Of a stretch of 5,173 nucleotides of DNA, positions 1 to 5,173 are shown in pieces. The position numbers and the translations under genes were made by a program. How positions within the stretch are numbered: the stretch's first letter is position 1; every line of letters starts with the position of its first letter. The DNA is taken from NCBI GenBank assembly GCA_947039985.1, contig CAMRAP010000135.1, forward strand, positions 1-5,173, read 5' to 3'. The notes beneath the pieces were generated by a model that did not search any database, had not been told where the DNA came from, and saw nothing but the letters and a program-made list of their open reading frames with translations. The stretch comes from an uncultured Odoribacter sp. (GTDB lineage Bacteria; Bacteroidota; Bacteroidia; Bacteroidales; Marinifilaceae).

Positions 1-2561
1 AATGTTGTTACCTTGGTAATATCTGAAAGATTACAACTTAAATTGGCAGCCATAAATTCGGCTGGGTAGTGAGCTTTTAAAAATCCCGTTTGATAAGCAA
101 TATAAGCATAACAGACAGAGTGTGATTTATTGAACGCATATTTTGCAAATTCTTCCCAATCTCCCCATATCTTATCAATCAATTTATTACTATCCTTCCC
201 TTTTGCCCCTTCAACAAACTCTGGGTTACTTTTACAGCCATCAATAAATTGATCTTTTAACTTTGCCATCATGGCGAGCTGTTTTTTACCCATCGCTTTC
301 CGCAATGAATCTGACATCCCTCGTGTAAAATTACCCAAAGCACGAGACTGTAACATCACCTGCTCCTGATATACAGTAATACCATAAGTGTCCTTCAAAA
401 AGGACTCCATTATAGGATGGTCGTACTCAATCTCCTCTTCCCCATGCTTACGCTTAATAAATTGGGGGATATATTCCATCGGACCTGGACGATAGAGAGC
501 ATTCATCGCCACTAAATCTTCAAAACGGTTCGGTTGTAAAGCACGTAGATGCTTTTTCATTCCAGGGGATTCAAACTGGAATAAACCCGTGGTTTCGCCA
601 CGTGAAAACAGCTTGAACGTTTCTTCATCCTCTAGAGGAATCTCATCTTCGTTCAAGACAATACCCTTTGATTTCTTGACATTTTTTAAGCAAGTCTTGA
701 TAATCGATAAGGTACGTAATCCCAAAAAGTCCATCTTTATCAAACCAATAGGCTCAACAAAGTGACCATCATATTGAGTGGTCATCAAACTTTCACCCTC
801 CGTTGGCATAATTGGAATATGCTCTATTAGCGGGTTACGACTGATCAATACACCACAAGCATGTACACCTGTTTGTCGAACTGAACCCTCTAAAATTTCA
901 GCTAACTGAATTGTTTTAGCAATGAGTGGATTAAAGGATTCCTTCTCCTTCTCTAAATCAGGATTTTCTTTATATGCCTTTTTTAAAGTCATACCTGGTG
1001 ATTCAGGGACCATTTTAGCTAATCGATTGGCTTCCGACAGTTCTAATTTTAAAACACGTGCCACATCTTTGATGGCCATTTTGGCTGCCATCTTACCGAA
1101 AGTAACAATATGAGCCACTTTATCTGTTCCATATTTATCAGTCACCCAATCCAATACACGCTGTCTACCCTCATCATCAAAATCCACATCGATATCAGGC
1201 AGAGAAATACGATCAGGATTCAAGAAACGTTCAAATAGTAGATCATATTTTATGGGGTCTATATTGGTAATACCCAAACAGTAGGCAACTGCACTACCAG
1301 CAGCAGAACCACGTCCAGGACCTACAATTATCCCCATTTCACGAGCAGCTTCTATAAAGTCTTGTACAATTAAAAAGTAGCCCGGAAAACCCATTGTCTT
1401 CATGATATGAAGTTCGAAATGAATCCTCTCCATTACATCAGGAGAGGGATTTTCGCCATAACGCTTCACAACACCTTTCAGAGATAACTCTTTTAGGTAG
1501 TCCGCCTCTAATTTTATGCGATAAAGACTCTCTATTCCACCTATTTTTTTAACCTTTTTATGAGCCTCCTCTTCACTCATCACAACATTGCCTTTTTCAT
1601 CTTGAGTAAACTCATTAAAAAGATCTTCGGCAGTAAATTTTTTCCGATACTCTTCCTCTGTTCCTGACTCTATCGGAATAGGAAATATAGGCATAAAAGG
1701 ATCTGAGTCCAATGAGTACTCCTCTATCTTATCTGTGATTTCTTGCGTATTTTCAATCGCTTCAGGGCAATCAGGAAAAAGCGCAATCATTTCCCGTGTA
1801 GTTTTAAACCACTCTTGACGAGTGTATCGCATACGATTAGGATCGTCTAAATCTTTTCGAGTATTTAAACAGATCAGCAAATCATGTGCTTCTGCATCTT
1901 CCGCATTTAAAAAATGTACGTCGTTCGTGGCAATTAATTTGATTCCTAATTTTCTAGCTATCTTAAGCTTTTCTTTGGTACATAGCTCTTGATTATCGTA
2001 AATATTAATCTTCTGTTTCGCTTGATTGCTAGGGTGTCTCATTAGTTCTAAGTAGTAATCAGTCCCAAACAAATCTTGATACCATTTAGCCGCAGCCTCA
2101 GCTCCCTCCAAATTGCCAGCCATGATTTTTTGATCAATCTCACCTCCCAAACAAGCTGATGTAATGACTAAACCCTCGTGATATTTCTCCAAAAGAACTT
2201 TATCAATACGAGGCCTATAATAAAAACCATCCACATATGCCAAAGAACTTAGTTTTACTAGGTTATGATAACCTTGCTGGTTTTTTGCTAATACAATAAG
2301 ATGCTCCCCCGATCGATCAATAGGAGAACCTTTGCTAGCCATAGAAGTCCTAGCAACATAGAATTCACAGCCTAATATCGGCTTGATTCCATTTTTAAGA
2401 CAGGTGTCAAAAAAAAGTTTGATCCCAAACATCGTCCCATGGTCAGTTAACGCCAGAGCTGTCATTCCATCGGCAGCAGCTTTTTCAACTAATCCCTTAA
2501 TACTTGCAGCTCCGTCTAGAATCGAATATTGGGAATGGACATGAAAATGTGTGAATTTCAT
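1..2561 (-). CDS. dnaE: DNA polymerase III subunit alpha (replicative polymerase), C-terminus beyond window
   Basis: This is the catalytic subunit of the replicative DNA polymerase. Only the first 853 residues are inside the window; the family usually exceeds 1,100. The N-terminal PHP domain (about 1-285) opens with the H5-x-H7-x-H9 cluster, then D40-H41-G, E66 and D214-V-H216. The C-family polymerase core follows: the glycine-rich GPGRGS loop (414-419), catalytic D456 and D458 in PDIDVDF, and the third aspartate D611 in KMDFLGLRTL. These correspond to E. coli D401, D403 and D555. The fingers region runs to the window edge (KSHSVCYA, PAEFMAANLS). A charged insert of roughly 40-50 residues (about 310-360) is absent from E. 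coli DnaE. The ATG at 2561 is chosen because MKFTHFHVHS begins exactly where PHP domains begin; it overlaps the purN stop by four bases. I read the frame through without finding a stop or frameshift. Tau/clamp-binding and OB regions lie outside the window. Confidence 0.97.
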   Translation of the reverse strand, partial: MKFTHFHVHSQYSILDGAASIKGLVEKAAADGMTALALTDHGTMFGIKLFFDTCLKNGIKPILGCEFYVARTSMASKGSPIDRSGEHLIVLAKNQQGYHNLVKLSSLAYVDGFYYRPRIDKVLLEKYHEGLVITSACLGGEIDQKIMAGNLEGAEAAAKWYQDLFGTDYYLELMRHPSNQAKQKINIYDNQELCTKEKLKIARKLGIKLIATNDVHFLNAEDAEAHDLLICLNTRKDLDDPNRMRYTRQEWFKTTREMIALFPDCPEAIENTQEITDKIEEYSLDSDPFMPIFPIPIESGTEEEYRKKFTAEDLFNEFTQDEKGNVVMSEEEAHKKVKKIGGIESLYRIKLEADYLKELSLKGVVKRYGENPSPDVMERIHFELHIMKTMGFPGYFLIVQDFIEAAREMGIIVGPGRGSAAGSAVAYCLGITNIDPIKYDLLFERFLNPDRISLPDIDVDFDDEGRQRVLDWVTDKYGTDKVAHIVTFGKMAAKMAIKDVARVLKLELSEANRLAKMVPESPGMTLKKAYKENPDLEKEKESFNPLIAKTIQLAEILEGSVRQTGVHACGVLISRNPLIEHIPIMPTEGESLMTTQYDGHFVEPIGLIKMDFLGLRTLSIIKTCLKNVKKSKGIVLNEDEIPLEDEETFKLFSRGETTGLFQFESPGMKKHLRALQPNRFEDLVAMNALYRPGPMEYIPQFIKRKHGEEEIEYDHPIMESFLKDTYGITVYQEQVMLQSRALGNFTRGMSDSLRKAMGKKQLAMMAKLKDQFIDGCKSNPEFVEGAKGKDSNKLIDKIWGDWEEFAKYAFNKSHSVCYAYIAYQTGFLKAHYPAEFMAANLSCNLSDITKVTT

Positions 2562-3124
2562 AGACTTAAAACCTCTTTAATTACTTGTGGGAAATGTTTG
2601 TACTCCAACTCATGAATCCGTGCAGCCAATGTCTCCGCTGTATCTGTTGAATGAACAGGACATTTCGCTTGAAAAATAGTTATACCCTCATCATAATGCT
2701 CATTGACGTAATGAATAGTGATGCCACTTTCCTTTTCTCCTGCCTTGATTACAGATTCATGCACATGATTTCCATACATACCCTTACCGCCATAAGCAGG
2801 CAACAAAGCAGGATGTATATTCACAATATGATTCGGATAAGCAACAGCAATACAGGCAGGAATTAACCACAAAAATCCTGCCAATATAATAAAGTCAATT
2901 TCATCTTTTTGTAATTGATGTAATATCTTTTGAGGATCACGCAGTTCATCCCTATTAAATACAATTGTTGGTACATTATATTTCTTTGCACGCTCCAATA
3001 CATAGGCATCCGGAACATTACAATAGATATTTTTTACGCATATTTCTGCTTCATTAGCAAAATATTGAATGATGTTTTCAGCGTTAGAACCTGATCCAGA
3101 AGCAAATATTGCAATTTTTGTCAT
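2558..3124 (-). CDS. purN: Phosphoribosylglycinamide formyltransferase (GAR transformylase), short form
   Basis: The enzyme transfers a formyl group from 10-formyltetrahydrofolate to glycinamide ribonucleotide (GAR), the third step of de novo purine synthesis in the cytoplasm. The 188-residue protein has the formyltransferase Rossmann-like fold. The N-terminal phosphate-binding loop is SGSGSN (9-14). The catalytic triad is N102 and H104 in VNIHPALLP plus D145 in HYDEG, matching E. coli N106, H108 and D144. The folate-pocket strand FIILAGFLWLIP (78-89) is present. It is shorter than the E. coli enzyme (212 residues), mostly by trimming at the C-terminus and in loops, with no catalytic residue missing. 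ATG at 3124 gives a normal family N-terminus (MTKIAIFASG). No Shine-Dalgarno is visible, as usual for this phylum. It is the first gene of a minus-strand pair with dnaE and divergent from acpP. The phosphate-loop and NIHPALLP motifs make another formyltransferase such as Fmt unlikely. Confidence 0.95.
   Translation of the reverse strand: MTKIAIFASGSGSNAENIIQYFANEAEICVKNIYCNVPDAYVLERAKKYNVPTIVFNRDELRDPQKILHQLQKDEIDFIILAGFLWLIPACIAVAYPNHIVNIHPALLPAYGGKGMYGNHVHESVIKAGEKESGITIHYVNEHYDEGITIFQAKCPVHSTDTAETLAARIHELEYKHFPQVIKEVLSL
2572..2578 (-). promoter_or_regulatory. Possible Shine-Dalgarno-like site for dnaE inside purN
   Basis: On the minus strand AAAGAGG lies 10 bases upstream of the dnaE ATG, inside the last purN codons (K-E-V). 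It resembles an anti-16S pairing site. Bacteroidota rarely rely on such sites, and the bases are also constrained by coding, so it may be chance. It agrees with, but is not needed for, the ATG at 2561. Confidence 0.25.
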
Positions 3125-3151
3125 TTTGTAATCTATTATATATCAATGCCA

Positions 3152-3181
3152 TAAAGGTAATAAAAGTTTATTGTTGGCAAA
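3152..3181 (-). promoter_or_regulatory. Candidate Bacteroidota-type promoter for purN-dnaE
   Basis: On the minus strand a -33-like TTTG (3178-3181) is followed after 18 bases by TACCTTTA (3152-3159). The latter matches the Bacteroidota -7 consensus TAnnTTTG except for the last base. Transcription would begin near 3145, giving a leader of about 20 bases before the purN ATG at 3124. Spacing and position are good, but the region is AT-rich and such matches can occur by chance. Confidence 0.45.
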
Positions 3182-3185
3182 AAAA

Positions 3186-3216
3186 TTTCCCATTAAAAAA
3201 ATAAAGTATAACTTCG
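3186..3216 (+). promoter_or_regulatory. Weak candidate promoter for acpP-fabF-rnc
   Basis: TAACTTCG (3209-3216) fits the Bacteroidota -7 element TAnnTTTG with one mismatch. A TTTC (3186-3189) lies 19 bases upstream, a one-mismatch -33 element. The start would be near 3223, leaving a leader of about 75 bases. No better match was seen in the gap. The two divergent promoters would lie almost back to back. Confidence 0.3.
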
Positions 3217-3217
3217 C

Positions 3218-3256
3218 CATCTGAATTTAGATGAAAATGCACATGTTTTATGTGTA
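3218..3256 (+). repeat. Two small tandem hairpins in the acpP leader
   Basis: The first is a 5-bp inverted repeat, CATCT (3218-3222) and AGATG (3229-3233), with a 6-base loop. The second is a 7-bp stem, TGCACAT (3238-3244) and ATGTGTA (3250-3256), with a 5-base GTTTT loop and one G-U pair. Both lie downstream of the acpP promoter candidate and end about 42 bases before the ATG. They could be leader RNA structure, a protein-binding site, or chance pairing in AT-rich DNA. The rest of the 174-bp gap 3125-3298 holds no gene I can support. Confidence 0.35.
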
Positions 3257-3298
3257 GAGTGAAAATTAAACAAATGTCTAATTAAAAATTTAAACACT

Positions 3299-3535
3299 AT
3301 GTCTGACATTAAAGAAAGAGTAGAACGTATTATCGTAGAGAAATTAGGTGTGGATGCATCAGAAGTAAAACCAGAAGCAACATTTACAAACGACTTGGGT
3401 GCTGACTCTTTGGATACTGTAGAATTAATCATGGAATTGGAAAAAGAATTCGACATTACTATTCCAGACGATCAAGCAGAGAAAATTGCATCTGTAGGTG
3501 ACGCAATCTCTTACGTAGAAGCTAACTCAAAGTAA
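3299..3535 (+). CDS. acpP: Acyl carrier protein
   Basis: AcpP is the small acidic cytoplasmic carrier that holds growing fatty acyl chains as thioesters on a 4'-phosphopantetheine arm. The 78-residue protein has the family's normal length. The arm attaches to S37 in the motif [15 protein letters not shown], where D36-S37-L38 starts helix II, the recognition helix read by fatty acid synthase enzymes and by holo-ACP synthase. Acidic residues dominate helices II and III, with D57-D58 in [11 protein letters not shown]. The ATG at 3299 gives [12 protein letters not shown], a standard ACP start. It is preceded by an A/T-rich leader rather than a Shine-Dalgarno site. It sits 16 bases before fabF, whose product uses AcpP-bound substrates, so co-transcription is almost certain. 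The conserved fabF linkage and the typical sequence make a secondary-metabolism ACP unlikely. Confidence 0.97.
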   Translation: MSDIKERVERIIVEKLGVDASEVKPEATFTNDLGADSLDTVELIMELEKEFDITIPDDQAEKIASVGDAISYVEANSK

Positions 3536-3551
3536 TTTAAATATTATTTTT

Positions 3552-4790
3552 ATGACTTTGAAACGAGTAGTAATTACAGGCCTTGGGACAATTAATCCTT
3601 TAGGTAATAACGTACCAGAGTTTTGGGACAACTTAATTAAGGGCGTCAGTGGCGCTGGTCCTATTACTCGTTTCGATGCATCAAAATTTCGTACACAGTT
3701 TGCTTGTGAAGTAAAAAACTACGTACCAACAGATCATTTCGATAGGAAGGAAGTACGCAAAATGGATCTTTATACTCAATTCGGTATTATTGCTGCAAGA
3801 GAGGCTGTTAAAGATTCTGGCTTAGATACTGAAAAAGAAGACAAAAGACGAATTGGTGTAATCTGGGGTGCAGGAATCGGTGGGCTTCAAACTTTTCATG
3901 AAGAGAGTGTAAACTTTGCTAATGGAGATGGAACACCACGATACAATCCTTTTTTTATACCAAAGATGATTGCAAATATGGGTGGAGCAATGATTGCTAT
4001 AGAACATGGCTTTAGGGGCGTGAATTATACAACTGTTTCTGCTTGTGCTTCATCGGCTCACGCCATTGTTGATGCATTGAATTATATTCGCTTAGGAAAA
4101 GCTGATGTTATTGTTGCAGGAGGATCAGAAGCTGCTGTTTCTATTCCTGGAGTTGGTGGTTTTAATGCTATGAAAGCTCTTTCAACCCGCAATGATGATC
4201 CTAAAACAGCATCTCGTCCTTTTGACGCTGACCGTGATGGTTTCGTTATCGGTGAAGGTGGTGCATGTTTAATTCTTGAAGAGTACGAACACGCCGTAAA
4301 AAGAGGTGCACATATCTATGCTGAAGTAGCTGGTGGTGCAGGAAATTGCGACGCTTATCACATGACTGCTCCATTCTCGGATGGTGCTTACGAAGTGATG
4401 AAATCAGCTCTTGAAGATGCAGGAATGACACCAGAAAACATTGATTATATCAATGTTCACGGTGCATCAACAGGATTAGGAGATCTCTCTGAACCTAAAG
4501 CGATCCTAAAAACGTTTGGCGATCATGCTTACAAGTTGAATATTAGCTCGACTAAATCTATGACTGGTCACCTATTAGGTGCTGCAGGAGCAATAGAGGC
4601 TATCGCTTGTACATTGGCTGTCAAAAATGATATTGTACCTCCAACAATCAACTTCCAAAATTTGGATCCAGAGATTGACTCTGCATTGAATTTTACATTC
4701 AAAGAAGCTCAAAAAAAGAAGATTGACATTGCCATTAGTAATACTTTTGGTTTTGGTGGACACAATGCATGTGTAATAATCAAGAAATAG
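3552..4790 (+). CDS. fabF: 3-oxoacyl-[acyl-carrier-protein] synthase II (beta-ketoacyl-ACP synthase II)
   Basis: FabF condenses malonyl-ACP with an acyl-ACP, extending the chain by two carbons in type II fatty acid synthesis. The 412-residue protein is essentially the same length as E. coli FabF (413). It has the two-fold thiolase fold. The nucleophile is C165 in TVSACASS, the catalytic histidines are H303 (VHG) and H340 (TGHLLGAAGA), and K335 lies in SSTKSMTGH. F400 in NTFGFGGHNA is the gating phenylalanine. DAYHMTAP (267-274) corresponds to the pantetheine-contacting segment. One oddity is that the usual HGTSTP reads HGASTG at 303-308, so a normally conserved threonine and a proline are replaced while all catalytic residues remain. 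ATG at 3552 gives the normal start MTLKRVVITGLG, 16 bases after acpP with no Shine-Dalgarno. FabB is an alternative ketosynthase, but length, sequence and acpP linkage favour FabF. Confidence 0.95.
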   Translation: MTLKRVVITGLGTINPLGNNVPEFWDNLIKGVSGAGPITRFDASKFRTQFACEVKNYVPTDHFDRKEVRKMDLYTQFGIIAAREAVKDSGLDTEKEDKRRIGVIWGAGIGGLQTFHEESVNFANGDGTPRYNPFFIPKMIANMGGAMIAIEHGFRGVNYTTVSACASSAHAIVDALNYIRLGKADVIVAGGSEAAVSIPGVGGFNAMKALSTRNDDPKTASRPFDADRDGFVIGEGGACLILEEYEHAVKRGAHIYAEVAGGAGNCDAYHMTAPFSDGAYEVMKSALEDAGMTPENIDYINVHGASTGLGDLSEPKAILKTFGDHAYKLNISSTKSMTGHLLGAAGAIEAIACTLAVKNDIVPPTINFQNLDPEIDSALNFTFKEAQKKKIDIAISNTFGFGGHNACVIIKK

Positions 4791-4813
4791 TCACACACTA
4801 AATTGTTTAGCAA

Positions 4814-5173
4814 GTGATTAAGCAAATAATTCAATCCATAAGACTATCCCTCCATAAAAATGGGGAGTTTTATGGATTGTCTATTTCCCAGCTAGGCTTC
4901 GTGCCAAATAACAAAAAATTATACCACTTAGCCTTGTTGCATAAGTCGGCATCTACAGTAACATCAAAAGGAGTTGTACTTAATTACGAACGTCTTGAAT
5001 TTTTAGGAGATGCCATTTTAGGAGCTATTGTTGCAGAGGTTTTGTATAAATTCTTTCCAAATAAAGACGAAGGCTTTCTGACGCGTGTACGATCAAAAGT
5101 TGTCAGCCGTGAATCTTTGAATGAGTTAGCCATAAATCTAGGCCTAGACAAGGCGGTGATTGCCAAATCAGAT
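4814..5173 (+). CDS. rnc: Ribonuclease III, N-terminal part, C-terminus beyond window
   Basis: RNase III cleaves double-stranded RNA in rRNA precursors and some mRNAs, using two metal ions in a dimer. The first 120 residues are present. The signature ERLEFLGDA (59-67) carries E59, E62 and D66, matching E. coli E38, E41 and D45. It is preceded by LLHKSAS and followed by the helix with FPNKDEGFLTRVRSKVVSRESL. The second acidic pair and the dsRNA-binding domain lie outside the window. The start is inferred. The frame opens after TAG at 4808-4810 and has no ATG before the conserved region, so GTG at 4814 is the best choice. It gives an N-terminal extension (IKQIIQSIRLSLHKNGEFYG) like that of other Bacteroidota RNase III proteins. 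TTG at 4877 is a less likely alternative. The gene begins 23 bases after fabF stops, and a strong inverted repeat covers its early codons. Confidence 0.9.
   Translation, partial: MIKQIIQSIRLSLHKNGEFYGLSISQLGFVPNNKKLYHLALLHKSASTVTSKGVVLNYERLEFLGDAILGAIVAEVLYKFFPNKDEGFLTRVRSKVVSRESLNELAINLGLDKAVIAKSD
4832..4879 (+). repeat. Long inverted repeat (RNA hairpin) at the fabF-rnc junction
   Basis: CAATCCATAA (4832-4841) is the perfect reverse complement of TTATGGATTG (4870-4879). Pairing continues inward as G-U, A-U, C-G and U-A to 4845/4866, making a 14-bp stem. After one A-G mismatch three more pairs (4847-4849 with 4862-4864) leave a 12-base loop. An alternative apical fold is CCAT-AAAA-ATGG (4852-4863). 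The hairpin starts 42 bases after the fabF stop and covers rnc codons 7-22. It could be an RNase III processing site, a translation control element, or an attenuator. It is not a classic terminator, because no U-tract follows the full stem. Confidence 0.7.

Noticed and set aside
922..1113. Plus-strand 63-codon open frame within dnaE
   Set aside because: It lies fully antisense to a conserved part of dnaE (the thumb region), and its product shows no domain or family character. It is a coding shadow.
2651..2866. Plus-strand 71-codon open frame opposite purN
   Set aside because: It is antisense to the catalytic part of purN and has no recognisable motif or start signal.
3274..3285. Three-codon upstream open frame (ATG TCT AAT TAA) in the acpP leader
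   Set aside because: It begins M-S like acpP itself, but it is too short to carry evidence, and such mini-frames are expected by chance in AT-rich leaders.
3193..3456. Minus-strand 87-codon open frame running through acpP and its leader
   Set aside because: Its start lies in acpP and its Ser/Phe-rich product mirrors the acpP codons. No promoter or family similarity is visible.
3822..4763. Three minus-strand open frames of about 60 codons opposite fabF (3822-4007, 4246-4431, 4575-4763)
   Set aside because: All lie antisense to conserved fabF segments, with Cys/His/Ser-rich compositions typical of reverse-frame artefacts.
4848..4872. Intrinsic terminator after fabF (inner stem with CTCC/GGAG followed by TTTT)
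   Set aside because: The inner stem is short with a mismatch or wobble and the T-run is only four bases. The region is within the likely rnc coding sequence, and the longer outer stem competes with it. I record it as a hairpin and not as a terminator.
4984..5166. Minus-strand 60-codon open frame opposite rnc
   Set aside because: It covers the RNase III signature in antisense. The plus-strand reading explains the sequence fully.
1..5173. Novel defence, mobile or otherwise undescribed system
   Set aside because: All long stretches are accounted for by five housekeeping genes with intact catalytic motifs. I saw no direct-repeat array, insertion sequence ends, tRNA or unknown gene, and the only non-coding gaps are 174, 16 and 23 bases.

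Overview
The window looks like a piece of a Bacteroidota chromosome, probably from the Sphingobacteriaceae or a nearby family. The basis is AT-rich DNA, genes without Shine-Dalgarno sites but with A-rich leaders, Bacteroidota-type FabF, DnaE and short PurN proteins, and the gene order acpP-fabF-rnc. The family level is an inference from protein character, not from a database search.

Layout. The left half (1-3124) is a minus-strand transcription unit, purN then dnaE. purN encodes phosphoribosylglycinamide formyltransferase. dnaE encodes the replicative DNA polymerase III alpha subunit, and its C-terminal part runs off the left edge. The purN stop and dnaE start share an ATGA overlap. A 174-bp non-coding gap (3125-3298) separates this unit from a divergent plus-strand unit. 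It holds a reasonable Bacteroidota-type promoter candidate for purN, a weaker one for acpP, and two small hairpins in the acpP leader. The right half is acpP (acyl carrier protein), fabF (3-oxoacyl-ACP synthase II) and the start of rnc (RNase III), which runs off the right edge.

How they work together. AcpP carries the growing acyl chain as a thioester and FabF elongates it with malonyl-ACP, so the two are direct partners in type II fatty acid synthesis. rnc follows in the same direction after a short gap and is probably co-transcribed. purN and dnaE serve nucleotide supply and DNA synthesis, but no direct functional link beyond co-expression can be claimed.

All five genes are core housekeeping genes, and I found no mobile element, CRISPR array, RNA gene or unknown system. 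The points worth a second look are a strong inverted repeat at the 5' end of rnc, a DnaE PHP domain that keeps metal-binding residues lost in E. coli, an unusual HGASTG motif in FabF, and the overlapping purN-dnaE junction.
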